This document shows, piece after piece, positions 1 through 9,098 of a stretch of 64,000 nt of DNA. Origin of the DNA: Ruania alkalisoli (GTDB lineage: Bacteria > Actinomycetota > Actinomycetes > Actinomycetales > Beutenbergiaceae); NCBI RefSeq assembly GCF_014960965.1, contig NZ_CP063169.1, positions 1,645,581-1,709,580 of the forward strand, read 5' to 3'. Numbering within the stretch: position 1 is the first letter of the stretch; the number at the start of each line of letters is the position of its first letter. The notes beneath the pieces are model-generated. The model saw only the letters and a list, made by a program, of their open reading frames with translations, ran no database searches and was not told the origin of the DNA. The translations under genes and the position numbers were made by a program.

Positions 1-1340
1 TTCTCATAGCGGGACTCCATGTGCCCCGGGTACCAGGTGATCTCCTTGCCGCGCTTGACCAGCGACTCGCGCAGATCGGCATCGCGGCCCCCGTTGCGCA
101 CGTACCACTGCCGGGAGGAGACGATCTCTAGCGGCTTGTCGCCCTTCTCGAAGAACTTCACCGGGTGGGAGATCTTCCGCGGCTCGCCGTGCAGATCCCC
201 GGACTCGGTGAGCAGCTCCACCATCGTCTTCTGCGCGGAGAACACCGTCAGCCCCACCAGGCGCTCGTAGGCAGCCAGCCCCCCGGCGGAGGTGATCTCG
301 GCGGGCGGCTCGGCCAGGATCCGGCCGTCGCGGCCGATGATGGTACGCGTAGGCAGGTTCAACTCCCGCCACCACGTGACGTCGGTCGTGTCACCGAAGG
401 TGCAGATCATCGCGATCCCGGCGCCCTTCTCCGGGTCAGCCAGCTGGTGGGCGAGCACCGGCACCTCCACCCCAAACACCGGGGAGGTGGCCGTGGAGCC
501 GAACAACGGCTGGTAGCGCTCGTCGTCGGGATGGGCCACTAGCGCCACACACGCGGCGAGAAGTTCCGGACGGGTGGTCTCGATGAACACGGGACCGTCA
601 GCGCTGTGGAAGGAGATCCGGTGATACGCGCCCTCGCGCTCTCGGTCCTCCAACTCGGCCTGCGCCACCGCCGTCTGGAAGGTGACATCCCACAGGGTCG
701 GCGCCTCGATCTGGTACGCCTCACCCCGCGCGAGCTGACGCAGGAAGGCGCGCTGCGACGTCTGCTGCGCCACGGGTGAGATGGTCTGGTACGTCTGCGC
801 CCAGTCCACGCTCAGCCCCAGGTAGCGGAAGACCCGCTCGAAGCTCTTCTCGTCCTCGGCCGCCAGCGTCAGGCACAGCTCGACGAAGTTCTGCCGCGAG
901 ACGGGAGTGGGGCGGTGCTTCTTCGGCACGTCGCCTTCGTACGGCGGGGTGAAGTCCGGGTCGTAGGGCAGGGAGGTGTCCACCTGCACCCCGTAGTAGT
1001 TCTGCACCCGCCGTTCGGTGGGCAGGCCGTTGTCGTCCCAGCCCATCGGGTAGAACACCTCGCGGCCGCGCATCCGCTGGTAGCGGGCCATGCAGTCGGT
1101 GTGGGTGTAGGAGAACACGTGCCCGATGTGCAGCGAGCCTGACGCCGTCGGGGGCGGGGTGTCGATCGAGAACACCTGCTCGCGCGGGCGCGTGCGGTCG
1201 AAGGCGTAGGTGCCGTTCTCGCCCCACGCCTGCGACCAGCGGTCCTCAAGGCCGTCGAGCGAAGGCTTCTCCGGTACCTGAGCGACCGGGCGGAGGGGCT
1301 CGGTCACGGCGGTGGCAGGGTTCGGGATGTTCTCGCTCAT
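1..1340 (-). CDS. valS: Valyl-tRNA synthetase, N-terminal part (3' end outside window)
   Basis: Class I aminoacyl-tRNA synthetase that charges tRNA-Val in the cytoplasm. About 446 residues are visible from the ATG at 1340; the rest of the gene lies beyond the left edge. The HIGH signature is at residues 71-74 (context [16 protein letters not shown]), followed by the [14 protein letters not shown] block that is characteristic of ValS rather than IleS or LeuS. The middle part ([18 protein letters not shown]) is the start of the CP1 editing domain. It lies about 50 bp downstream of the PfkB kinase on the same strand. No T-box is visible in that gap and the ribosome binding site is weak. Identification is from family motifs; the KMSKS loop cannot be checked because it is off the window. 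Confidence 0.93.
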   Translation of the reverse strand, partial: MSENIPNPATAVTEPLRPVAQVPEKPSLDGLEDRWSQAWGENGTYAFDRTRPREQVFSIDTPPPTASGSLHIGHVFSYTHTDCMARYQRMRGREVFYPMGWDDNGLPTERRVQNYYGVQVDTSLPYDPDFTPPYEGDVPKKHRPTPVSRQNFVELCLTLAAEDEKSFERVFRYLGLSVDWAQTYQTISPVAQQTSQRAFLRQLARGEAYQIEAPTLWDVTFQTAVAQAELEDREREGAYHRISFHSADGPVFIETTRPELLAACVALVAHPDDERYQPLFGSTATSPVFGVEVPVLAHQLADPEKGAGIAMICTFGDTTDVTWWRELNLPTRTIIGRDGRILAEPPAEITSAGGLAAYERLVGLTVFSAQKTMVELLTESGDLHGEPRKISHPVKFFEKGDKPLEIVSSRQWYVRNGGRDADLRESLVKRGKEITWYPGHMESRYE

Positions 1341-1392
1341 GGTGCCTGATCATCCCAGATCCTCCCGGCGCCGTGGTAATCGCGGCGCCGTC

Positions 1393-2517
1393 TTATAGCC
1401 CTGAGGAGGGCGCCGTCGGAGGTTCCGCATCCGGTGAGGCGAGATCCGCGTCGGAGAAGCGGGCAATGGTGGCTTCCGCGCGCCGCACCCGCCGAGTGGT
1501 CATCCCCGCGAGGCAGTCGGTGAGGAAGGAGTACGCTCCGGCGGTCTCGCGGGCGCTGCTCTCGCCGGCGTCGGCCCGGGTGCGCACGTCCCGCCACCAG
1601 TCGGCGATGTCACCCCACCCGGGAGCGGCCAGCGATCCTCCGAACTGCTGGACCGCGAGGGAGGAGCACAACGTGGCGAACCGGAGCCGCTTGGTCAGCG
1701 GCCACCCGCGCACGGTGCCGAGCACCAGGGCGGCGGCGAACACATCGCCGGCGCCGGTCGGGTCGATCGCGGCCACATCCAGGGCCGGCACCTCGGCCTC
1801 CTCGCCGGTGGCCGAGTCGATCGCGATCACCCCCTCGTGGCCGCGGGTCACCACGGCCAGCGGCACATGATCGGCGAGCGCGCGTAGCGCAGCCTGGGGG
1901 GAGTCGGTGCGCGTGTAACCCATCGCCTCCTGTGCGTTGGGAGTGAACGCGTAGCAGTCGGCGAGGTCAGTCAGGATCCGCCGGTCCCACACCTGTTCGG
2001 GATCCCAGCCGGCGTCGGCGAACACCAGCGCGCCCTGCGCGGCGGCGGTGCGCCACCAGTCGGCTGACCTGACTTCAGGGTCCCCCAGGTCGGCGAGCAC
2101 CGCCCGGGTCGGTGGCGGCGGATCGAGCAGGGCGGCCACCGACTCCGGCGGCGGGTGACCGTGGGTGACCATCGACCTGTCGTCGTCCATGGCCAAGGAG
2201 ACGGTCACCGGCGTGTGCCAGGCGTGGAAGCGGCGCGACCGGCTCAGATCCACGTGCTCCTGGTCCCGCAGCACCTGCCACATCCAGTCCCCGTACAGGT
2301 CGTCACCGAACCCTGCCGCCAGGCCGGTGCACAGTCCCAGCCGCGAGGTGGCCACCGCAAGATTGGCGATTCCGCCAGGGGAGGAGCCCATCCCGGTGGT
2401 CCACACCTCGGTTCCTGGCGCCGGGGGATGCGGGAAGCCGGTGAAGACGATGTCGAAGAAGACGGTGCCGGCGAGCAGCACGTCGAAGGCCGGGGCGTCC
2501 TCGGAGCTGGTGGACAT
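1393..2517 (-). CDS. PfkB-family carbohydrate kinase
   Basis: Predicted 374-aa sugar or nucleoside kinase of the ribokinase/PfkB fold. The N-terminal GG substrate-binding turn (SSPGGIANLAVATSRLG) and the C-terminal PfkB signature with the anion hole and catalytic Asp (DPTGAGDVFAAALVLG) are intact. The C-terminus runs about 60 residues beyond the core with no motif I recognise. It is transcribed divergently from the GH4 glycosidase only 64 bp away, so the pair may share control and act on one sugar: the glycosidase releases a sugar or sugar phosphate and the kinase phosphorylates a product. The substrate cannot be read from the sequence. ATG at 2517 begins a normal PfkB N-terminus (VLLAGTVFFD). 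Confidence 0.88.
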   Translation of the reverse strand: MSTSSEDAPAFDVLLAGTVFFDIVFTGFPHPPAPGTEVWTTGMGSSPGGIANLAVATSRLGLCTGLAAGFGDDLYGDWMWQVLRDQEHVDLSRSRRFHAWHTPVTVSLAMDDDRSMVTHGHPPPESVAALLDPPPPTRAVLADLGDPEVRSADWWRTAAAQGALVFADAGWDPEQVWDRRILTDLADCYAFTPNAQEAMGYTRTDSPQAALRALADHVPLAVVTRGHEGVIAIDSATGEEAEVPALDVAAIDPTGAGDVFAAALVLGTVRGWPLTKRLRFATLCSSLAVQQFGGSLAAPGWGDIADWWRDVRTRADAGESSARETAGAYSFLTDCLAGMTTRRVRRAEATIARFSDADLASPDAEPPTAPSSGL

Positions 2518-2581
2518 GATGGTCTGAGTCTGCCACGGCTATGCCCTCTGGGTGCCACGATCTGTGGGATACGTTGAGGCC

Positions 2582-3985
2582 ATGAAGCTGGTGATTCTCG
2601 GTGGTGGCGGGTTCCGCGTGCCGTTGGTCTTCTCGGCGGTGCTGGCTGCACGCCACCGTGTAGCGATCACCGAGGTGGTGCTGCACGACGCCGATGCCGC
2701 CCGGTTGAGTGTGATGCACCGCGTGCTCACCGCGCAGGCGGAGCGGCCGGCTACCGACGGCGGGGCTCGCCCCGATGGTGCACGGGGATCTGGGCAGGCC
2801 CCCGGCCCGGGCTTGCGTGTCCACGCCACGACCGACCTGGACGAGGCGGTCGCCGGCGCCGACGTGATCTTCGCCGCGATCCGGGTGGGTGGCACCCACG
2901 GCCGAGTCCTGGATGAGCAGGTGGCACTCAAGCACGGGCTGCTAGGCCAGGAGACGATCGGGCCCGGTGGCCTGGCCTACGCCCTGCGGACGCTGCCCAT
3001 GATGGACCACGTTGCGGCCCGGATCGCCGAGTTGGCACCGCGGGCGTGGACGATCAACTTCACCAACCCGGCCGGGCTGATCACCGAGGCCATGCGTACC
3101 CACCTGGGCGACCGGGTGGTCGGCATCTGCGACACCCCGATCGGCCTGGTGCGGCGCGTGGCCCGTGTGCTCGGTGTGGACCCGGCCGCCGAGTCCGTGC
3201 AGGTGGACTACCTGGGGCTGAACCACCTGGGGTTCCTGCACGGGCTGCACGTCGAGGGTGTGGACCGGCTGCCCGAGCTCCTCGCCGACGACGCCCTGCT
3301 GGGTCAGATCGAGGAGGCGCGCACGCTCGGTCTGGACTGGGTCCGTGCCCGCGGTGCGATTCCCAATGAGTACCTCTACTACTACGACTACGCGCGGGAG
3401 GCGACTGCCACGATCCGTGGCGCCGATCAGACCCGTGGTGAGTTTCTCGACGCCCAGCAGGCCGCGTTCTATCTCGAGGCGGCCCGCGCCGAGGATCCGC
3501 GAGCGCTGTGGGCCCACACGCTGGCTGAACGCGAGGCCACCTACATGGCCGAGGCACGCGATGCCGACGCGTCGAGGGACGACGACGACCTTCAGGGTGG
3601 CGGGTACCACGAGGTGGCGGTGGATCTGATGGCCGCGTTGCTGGCGGGGGAGCGGCACCGGATGATCCTGGACGTCGCCAATGACGGGATCGTGCCCACG
3701 CTCGTCGATGATGCGGTGATCGAGGTGCCATGCGTGGTGAGTGAGGGGACGATCCGTGCCGAGGTTCCTCCCACGCCGCTCGCACTCGACGAGCTGGCAC
3801 TGGTCACGGCGGTCAAGTCAGCCGATCGCGGCATCATTTGCGCTGCGCGGTCCGGTTCCCGGCAGCGGGCTTGGCACGCCTTCGCCGTGCACCCGCTGGT
3901 CGACTCAGCCGCCGTGGCGCGTGATCTCGTGGATGCCTACATCCGCGCCCACCCGACCATCGCGGCGGTTCTCGTCGAACCGTGA
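2582..3985 (+). CDS. GH4 family glycosidase (6-phospho-beta-glucosidase type)
   Basis: About 467-aa glycoside hydrolase family 4 enzyme. These use NAD+ and a divalent metal to cleave glycosidic bonds by a redox-elimination mechanism, usually on 6-phospho-beta-glucosides. Seen: N-terminal dinucleotide-binding glycine run (GGGGFRVP), the metal-binding Cys motif CDTP near residue 180, the GLNHLG motif, and the NEYLYYY segment typical of the 6-phospho-beta-glucosidase branch. I chose ATG 2582 (MKLVILGG) over the upstream ATG at 2552 because the Rossmann strand begins there. It is divergent from the PfkB kinase. No PTS or ABC sugar transporter is adjacent, so where a phosphorylated substrate would come from is unclear. 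An unphosphorylated disaccharide substrate is possible. Confidence 0.88.
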   Translation: MKLVILGGGGFRVPLVFSAVLAARHRVAITEVVLHDADAARLSVMHRVLTAQAERPATDGGARPDGARGSGQAPGPGLRVHATTDLDEAVAGADVIFAAIRVGGTHGRVLDEQVALKHGLLGQETIGPGGLAYALRTLPMMDHVAARIAELAPRAWTINFTNPAGLITEAMRTHLGDRVVGICDTPIGLVRRVARVLGVDPAAESVQVDYLGLNHLGFLHGLHVEGVDRLPELLADDALLGQIEEARTLGLDWVRARGAIPNEYLYYYDYAREATATIRGADQTRGEFLDAQQAAFYLEAARAEDPRALWAHTLAEREATYMAEARDADASRDDDDLQGGGYHEVAVDLMAALLAGERHRMILDVANDGIVPTLVDDAVIEVPCVVSEGTIRAEVPPTPLALDELALVTAVKSADRGIICAARSGSRQRAWHAFAVHPLVDSAAVARDLVDAYIRAHPTIAAVLVEP

Positions 3986-3997
3986 GGACCTGATCTC

Positions 3998-4024
3998 CCG
4001 ACAATCCCGGATACTGGATACAAT
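3998..4024 (+). promoter_or_regulatory. Candidate promoter of the F420 gene pair
   Basis: TACAAT at 4019-4024 is one base from the TATAAT consensus. A CCGACA-like -35 element lies at 3998-4003 (15-bp spacer) or TCCCGA two bases earlier (17-bp spacer). The position, about 35 bases before the ATG at 4060, suits a short leader. Inference from base composition only. Confidence 0.35.
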
Positions 4025-4059
4025 CGTGGGGTGAGTCGAGGACGTCTAGGCTGACTGGC

Positions 4060-5055
4060 ATGGCGACCATCGGCTACGCGGCGGCACTGGAGCAGCTGCA
4101 CCCGAGAGACGCCGTCGGCCTCGCGCAGACGGCGGAACGCCACGGTCTCACCGGCGTCATGGCCACCGACGTGATGCAGCCGTGGGTGCCTGCACAAGGG
4201 CAGGCGAGTTTCGTGTGGAACGTGCTGACCGCCGTCGCGGAGCGAACGCAGGGTGATATCGGACCGGGCGTGGCCGTGCCGACGTTCCGTTGGCACCCGG
4301 CCGTGCTTGCGCAGGCAAGCGCCACCCTGGCTGCCATGTATCCGGGACGGCACTGGCTCGGTGTCGGCTCAGGTGAGGCGATCAACGAGCACGCGGTGGG
4401 CCGGTACTGGCCGGAGGCACCGGAGCGGATCAACCGGATGTTCGAGGCGATCGATATCATCACCAAGTTGCTTAGCAACTCCCTGGCGGGGAAGGACTAC
4501 AAGCACTCGGGGGAATTCTTCCGGATGGAGTCCACGCGGCTGTGGACTATGCCCGAGACGGCGCCGGAGATCCTCGTGGCCACCGCGGGGCCCGTGACCG
4601 CACGACGCGCCGGACGCCTCGCCGACGGGCTGATCACCATGGGTGGACCGAGCGAGAAGGTGGCCAGGCTGTTCGACCGGTTCGCTGCCGGTGCCAGGGA
4701 TGCGGGGAAGGACCCAGCCATGATGCCGAAGGTGATTCGGCTGCACCTGAGCTGGGCACGCACCCAGGGCGAGGCGATGCGCAATGCGGTGACCGAATGG
4801 CCCAATGGGGCGATGAAGTTCTCGAAGGCGGATCTGCGCTCACCGTTCGAGGTGGCTCAGATTGCCAAGCTGATCCGGCCCGAGGACTTCTCCGGGGCCA
4901 TGGTCGTCTCGGCGGACCCGGCCGATCACCTGCGCGAGATCCAACGTTACGTCGATCTCGGTGCCAGCCGGATCTACCTGCACAATGTGGGTCGCAACCA
5001 GGACGAGTTCCTGCGTGTGTTCGGCTCCGACGTACTCCCCAAGGTGGTTCATTGA
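4060..5055 (+). CDS. F420-dependent LLM-class oxidoreductase (FGD-like)
   Basis: 331-aa TIM-barrel enzyme of the luciferase-like, coenzyme F420-dependent family (TIGR03557/FGD-like branch). The N-terminus ([12 protein letters not shown]), the GSGEAINEH segment near residues 106-114, and the [15 protein letters not shown]-terminus match F420-dependent glucose-6-phosphate dehydrogenase relatives. The reaction is hydride transfer between F420 and an organic substrate, which I cannot name; true Fgd1 uses glucose-6-phosphate. Its stop codon overlaps the ATG of a CofE-type F420 ligase by one base, which strongly supports F420 as the cofactor. ATG at 4060 starts the conserved barrel strand directly. 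The phosphate-pocket residues of Fgd1 were not checked residue by residue. Confidence 0.85.
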   Translation: MATIGYAAALEQLHPRDAVGLAQTAERHGLTGVMATDVMQPWVPAQGQASFVWNVLTAVAERTQGDIGPGVAVPTFRWHPAVLAQASATLAAMYPGRHWLGVGSGEAINEHAVGRYWPEAPERINRMFEAIDIITKLLSNSLAGKDYKHSGEFFRMESTRLWTMPETAPEILVATAGPVTARRAGRLADGLITMGGPSEKVARLFDRFAAGARDAGKDPAMMPKVIRLHLSWARTQGEAMRNAVTEWPNGAMKFSKADLRSPFEVAQIAKLIRPEDFSGAMVVSADPADHLREIQRYVDLGASRIYLHNVGRNQDEFLRVFGSDVLPKVVH

Positions 5056-5789
5056 TGTTGCTCGCCCAAGCCCCCGACGGCCTCCCCGAGGTGACGTCCT
5101 CGACCGATCTCGCCGCTGCACTGACCCCGGTGCTGGGCGGACTCACGTGGCCGGACGGGTCCACGGGGCTGGCCGAAGGCGACATCGTGGTGGTTGCCTC
5201 GAAGGTGATCGCGAAGGCGGAAGGACGGCTGCGCAAGGCCGCAGACCGGGAGGCCGCGATCGATGACGAGACGGTGCGCGTGGTGGCCACCCGCGACTAC
5301 CCGGACGGGTCCACGCTCAAGATCGTCGAGAACCGGCAGGGGCTGGTGATGGCGGCCGCTGGGGTGGACACCTCCAACGTGCTTCCCGGGACGGTGCTGC
5401 TGCTGCCCGAGGATCCCGACGAATCCGCACGGGTGTTGCGTCGTGGCCTGAACGCACGCCTCGGGGTGCGACCGGGGGTGTTGGTGACCGACTCGGTGGG
5501 CCGGCCCTGGCGGCGTGGCATCGCCGACATCAGTATCGGGGCAGCGGGTATCGACGTCCTGCAGGATCTGCGCGGGCGGAAGGATGCTCAAGGGCGCGAA
5601 CTGCGGGCCACCGTGATAGCGGTGGCCGACGAGATCGCGGCCGCCGCCGACCTGGTGCGCGGCAAGACCGGCGGGCAACCGGTAGCGGTGGTGCGCGGTC
5701 TGTCTCACCTAGTCACCCTCAAGGACGGCGAGGGCGCCCACGTGGCCATCCGCCCGCCCGAAGAGGACATGTTCCGCACGGGGACCTGA
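5055..5789 (+). CDS. cofE: Coenzyme F420-0:L-glutamate ligase (CofE / FbiB N-terminal domain)
   Basis: 244-aa enzyme adding gamma-linked glutamates to F420-0 in a GTP- and metal-dependent reaction. Seen: the [17 protein letters not shown] strand-helix near the N-terminus, [19 protein letters not shown] in the centre and [13 protein letters not shown] toward the end, all hallmarks of the CofE family. Length matches stand-alone CofE; the nitroreductase-like domain fused to it in mycobacterial FbiB is absent. Translation is coupled to the upstream F420 oxidoreductase (TGATG overlap), so the two are one operon. The gene runs into a palindromic element between it and the convergent MMPL gene. Confidence 0.88.
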   Translation: MLLAQAPDGLPEVTSSTDLAAALTPVLGGLTWPDGSTGLAEGDIVVVASKVIAKAEGRLRKAADREAAIDDETVRVVATRDYPDGSTLKIVENRQGLVMAAAGVDTSNVLPGTVLLLPEDPDESARVLRRGLNARLGVRPGVLVTDSVGRPWRRGIADISIGAAGIDVLQDLRGRKDAQGRELRATVIAVADEIAAAADLVRGKTGGQPVAVVRGLSHLVTLKDGEGAHVAIRPPEEDMFRTGT

Positions 5790-5797
5790 AACGCCGC

Positions 5798-5871
5798 GTC
5801 ACGAACTGACGGCGCTCAGCGCACCTGTGCCAGATGAGGCACGGTATCGCCGAGGGCCGTCAGTTCGTGAC
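5798..5871. repeat. Palindromic element, copy A (between convergent genes)
   Basis: Perfect 16-bp inverted repeat: arm GTCACGAACTGACGGC at 5798-5813 and its exact reverse complement at 5856-5871. Inside sits a second small stem, GTGCC at 5827-5831 and GGCAC at 5838-5842. It lies between the 3' ends of cofE and the MMPL gene, where it could act as a bidirectional terminator. Its right half is very similar to a second copy inside accA1 at 22444-22505, so it is more than a one-off terminator. Confidence 0.85.
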
Positions 5872-5874
5872 CCG

Positions 5875-8238
5875 TCAGGCGCGGTGCCGGCCGCCCGTGG
5901 CGCTGATCTCCTTCTCCGCACCGGCCGACGTCTCGCGCGAGGCAGTCGCTGCCAGGGACTGCACGAGCTTGTCGCCCTCGACGTCCAGGTTCGGCAGGAT
6001 CTTCTCGAGCCAGCGTGGCAGCCACCACGCCTTCTCCCCGGCGATGGCCATCACCGCAGGGATGAGCGTCATCCGCACCACGAAGGCGTCGAAGAGGATG
6101 CCGATGGCGAGGGCGAAGCCGATCTGCTTGATCATCGCGTCGTGGGCGAAGATGAAGCCCGCGAACACCGAGACCATGATCACCGCAGCGGCGAGCACCA
6201 CTCGGGCGGCGAGCTGGTAGCCGTGCACCACCCCACGCACTCCCGGGTGGCCGTGCACGTGCGACTCGCGTATGGATGACACCAAGAACACCTGGTAGTC
6301 CATCGCCAGCCCGTAGAGGATCCCGGTGATGATGATCGGTAGGAAGCTCAGCAGCGGTCCGGGAGTGTCGAAGCCGAACAGCTCCTTCGCCCAGCCCCAC
6401 TGAAACACCGCGGTGGTGGCCCCCAGGGTGGCGAGAATGCTGAGCACGAAGCCGAGCGTCGCCGTCACGGGCACAAAGATCGACCGGAACACCAGCAGCA
6501 GGATGATCAGCGAGAGCGCCACGATCACCGCGAGATAGGGGATCAGCGCGTCGGAGAGCACCTGTGACATGTCGATGTTGATGGCGGTCACGCCGGTCAC
6601 GCCCAGCTCGGAGCTGCCCAGGTTGCTCATGCCGTCCAGATCGAGGTCGCGGATCTCGGTCACCAGGTCCGCGGTGGTCTCGTCGTTCGGGCCCGCGTCG
6701 GGCACGACCGTCAGCGTCAGCAGCGTGCCGTCCTCGGACTGCCCGGAGGGCATGACGGCGCTCGCACCGGCCAGATCGAGCAACTCCGCCTTGAGCGTCG
6801 CGACATCGTCCGGGGTGTAGGCCTCCCCGGACTCGGCAACGACGAGCAGCGGGGCGTTGAACCCCTCCCCGAAGCCTTCGGTGAGGGCGTCGTAGCTTTG
6901 CCGCTCCACCGTGTCCTGGTTCGCAGTTCCGGCCGAGGGGAGGTTGAGCTGCATACTGGCGAACGGCGCGGCGATCACGCCCAGGCCGAGTACGACGGCG
7001 ACCGTCACCCATGCCTTGTGGCGCACCAGTCCGGTGGCCCAGCGGGTGGCCGGGCCGGGCCGGTCGATCTCGTCGGTGTCCGCCTCGGCGGCCCGACGTC
7101 GCTGCTTGGCGGTGACCAGGCGCTCTCCGACCAGTCCGAGGATGGCTGGCAGCAGCGTCAGGGCGACGGTCACCGCGATGGCCACGGTTCCGGCGGCGAT
7201 GAGGGCCATGATGGTCAGGAACTCCACACCCACCACGGACAGGCCGCTCAGGGCGATGATCACCGTGAGGCCGGCGAAGAACACAGCACTCCCGGCCGTC
7301 CCGACCGCGCGCGCAGTCGCCTCCCGGGCGCTCAGGCCCTGATCGAGAACGAAGCGCCGGGCGCGGTTGACGAGGAAGAGCGCGTAGTCGATGCCGACGG
7401 CCAGCCCGATCATGAGTGCCAGTACCGGCGTGATCGAGGTCATCGGGATGAGGGTTGAGAGAGCGTAGGCGCTCCCAACTCCCACCCCGACGCCGATGAT
7501 CGCGGTGATGAGCGGCAGCCCGGCGACGACGAGGGAACCGAGAGTCAGGATCAGCACGATCGCCGCGACCACGAGCCCGACGATCTCGTTGGACCCGATC
7601 GGAGACTCGAACGTCTGCGTCAGACTCTCCGAAGGCAGCACGGTCAGTCCGGCTGACTCGGCGGTCTCGGCGGCCGCGACGATCTCGTCCGCAGCACCCT
7701 CGGGCAGGTCGAGCACCTGGTCGGTCAGCTGCACCGTCAGCATGGCGATCGAGCCGTCCGCGGAGGTGATCACCCCGGCCACCGGTGCCTCGCCGTCCAT
7801 CAGGGGCAGCAGCTCGAGGTCACCGGCGGGTGCGAAGGCGTCCGCTGCGGCCTGCGCTGCGGCGGCCTCGTCTTCGGTCATGGTGCTCGGGTCGGCCTGC
7901 TGTGACCCGGTCTCCGGCTGGACGACGATATCGCTGTCGTTGATCTCGGTCACGGCGCCGGCGATCGCGGCGACGGCCCCGGGATCATCGACGCGTTCTC
8001 CCTCGGGTGCGGTGAACACGATCGTCGCCTGGGCGCCGGCGGCGCTGGGCATCTCCTCGTCCAGCTGGTCGAGGACTTCCTGGGCCGGGGTCCCGTCGAT
8101 GCGGAACTCGGTCGACATCTGGGGCGGGTTGAGAGCTAGGGCGCCGCCGACGATCGCGAGCAGCACGACCCAGACGGCGATCACCCGCCAGCGTGCGCGG
8201 TAGGCGAAGGCGCCGAGACGGTACAGGAGAGTGGACAA
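5875..8238 (-). CDS. MMPL/RND-family membrane transporter
   Basis: 787-aa inner-membrane exporter of the MMPL branch of the RND superfamily. It has a first membrane helix near residues 18-38, a large extracytoplasmic loop, a cluster of five to six helices (VGLVVAAIVLILTLGSLVV onward), then a repeat of the same plan in the C-terminal half, as expected for the duplicated RND fold. The GIDYALFLVNRARR motif in the first half and GLAMDYQVFLVSSIRE in the second are the conserved Asp/Tyr proton-relay helices. The start is TTG at 8238 with an AAGGGAA ribosome binding site 8 bases upstream. It follows a TetR gene by about 50 bp on the same strand, so it is probably a repressed drug or lipid exporter. 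The substrate is unknown. Confidence 0.9.
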   Translation of the reverse strand: MSTLLYRLGAFAYRARWRVIAVWVVLLAIVGGALALNPPQMSTEFRIDGTPAQEVLDQLDEEMPSAAGAQATIVFTAPEGERVDDPGAVAAIAGAVTEINDSDIVVQPETGSQQADPSTMTEDEAAAAQAAADAFAPAGDLELLPLMDGEAPVAGVITSADGSIAMLTVQLTDQVLDLPEGAADEIVAAAETAESAGLTVLPSESLTQTFESPIGSNEIVGLVVAAIVLILTLGSLVVAGLPLITAIIGVGVGVGSAYALSTLIPMTSITPVLALMIGLAVGIDYALFLVNRARRFVLDQGLSAREATARAVGTAGSAVFFAGLTVIIALSGLSVVGVEFLTIMALIAAGTVAIAVTVALTLLPAILGLVGERLVTAKQRRRAAEADTDEIDRPGPATRWATGLVRHKAWVTVAVVLGLGVIAAPFASMQLNLPSAGTANQDTVERQSYDALTEGFGEGFNAPLLVVAESGEAYTPDDVATLKAELLDLAGASAVMPSGQSEDGTLLTLTVVPDAGPNDETTADLVTEIRDLDLDGMSNLGSSELGVTGVTAINIDMSQVLSDALIPYLAVIVALSLIILLLVFRSIFVPVTATLGFVLSILATLGATTAVFQWGWAKELFGFDTPGPLLSFLPIIITGILYGLAMDYQVFLVSSIRESHVHGHPGVRGVVHGYQLAARVVLAAAVIMVSVFAGFIFAHDAMIKQIGFALAIGILFDAFVVRMTLIPAVMAIAGEKAWWLPRWLEKILPNLDVEGDKLVQSLAATASRETSAGAEKEISATGGRHRA

Positions 8239-8291
8239 CGCAGGTTCCCTTTCGGTGTGCGGGATGGACCGTGAGTGTGGTGCCAGGGATG

Positions 8292-9002
8292 TCAGCGCGA
8301 AGGTGCGGCGGGGCCCGTGTGCCGTGGCTCGCCAGGGCCGATCCCGGTAGTGATGAAGCGCAGCAGCTGGGCGACGAACTCGTCGGTACTGACCGCATGT
8401 GGGGCGGGCCCGTCGATCTCGGTGACGTGGCTCTCGCGCAGGATCACGGTGGACAGCGCGGAGATCACGACTCCCGGCACCAGCCGGGCGACGAACGGAT
8501 CGAGGGCCCCGAAGGACGGATCTCCGAGCAGCTCGGCCGCCCGCTCCCGTGCCTGCGCCTCGACCTGGTGGACGTGCGGGAGCACGGAGGGATGAGACTC
8601 GGCGAGGGCGGCGAACTGCCGGAAGGTGGTCACCACATCGGGGCTGAGCAGGGCGCGGGTGACCCGGCCGATGGTCTCGAGCAGGTCCGAACGACCGAAC
8701 GCCTCGATCACGGCGCAGTCGTCGACACCCGGGGTCGCGCCCGGATGCACGAGCTCGGCGAGTGACTCGTGCACGGCCATCGCCACCACGTGGCTGATGG
8801 CTTCTTCCTTCGAGGAGAAGTGGTTGAAGAACGTCCTCCGCGCCACCCCCGTCGCCTCAGCCACCTCGTCGATGGTGAAACCGTCGACACCGCGCTCGCG
8901 GGCCAGAGCGAAGGCGTCGCGTGCAAGCTGGGCGCGGGTCTGTACTCGCTTGCGTTCACGCAGACCAGGGGAGGAGTGCGCAGAGGTGGGGGCCGTCGTC
9001 AC
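8292..9002 (-). CDS. TetR-family transcriptional regulator of the MMPL exporter
   Basis: TetR repressor, about 236 aa from GTG 9002. The helix-turn-helix is clear near residues 30-65 (GFTIDEVAEATGVARRTFFNHFSSKEE). The C-terminal ligand domain is variable, as usual. It is the first gene of an operon with the MMPL transporter. The start is uncertain: GTG 9002 has a GAGAG about seven bases upstream; ATG 9041 lies inside the operator palindrome and would give a leaderless-type message; ATG 9062 lies further up. I prefer 9002 because the residues before it (MIALCALSCES) do not look like a TetR N-terminus. Likely autoregulated through the palindrome at 9023-9054. Confidence 0.88.
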   Translation of the reverse strand: MTTAPTSAHSSPGLRERKRVQTRAQLARDAFALARERGVDGFTIDEVAEATGVARRTFFNHFSSKEEAISHVVAMAVHESLAELVHPGATPGVDDCAVIEAFGRSDLLETIGRVTRALLSPDVVTTFRQFAALAESHPSVLPHVHQVEAQARERAAELLGDPSFGALDPFVARLVPGVVISALSTVILRESHVTEIDGPAPHAVSTDEFVAQLLRFITTGIGPGEPRHTGPAAPSR

Positions 9003-9022
9003 TCCTCGACTCTCACATGAAA

Positions 9023-9054
9023 GTGCACAGAGTGCAATCATGCACTGTGTGCAC
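9023..9054. promoter_or_regulatory. TetR-type operator upstream of TetR-MMPL operon
   Basis: Near-perfect inverted repeat: left arm GTGCACAGAGTGCA (9023-9036), spacer ATCA, right arm TGCACTGTGTGCAC (9041-9054); 13 of 14 arm positions pair. The centre reads TGCA-N4-TGCA, the same arrangement as at the second TetR gene (43539-43568). It lies between this TetR gene and the divergent gene at 9099. Confidence 0.75.
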
Positions 9055-9098
9055 CTCGTCACAGGTGCGCTGCTCCGTGGACGCGGGACAATAGGCGC

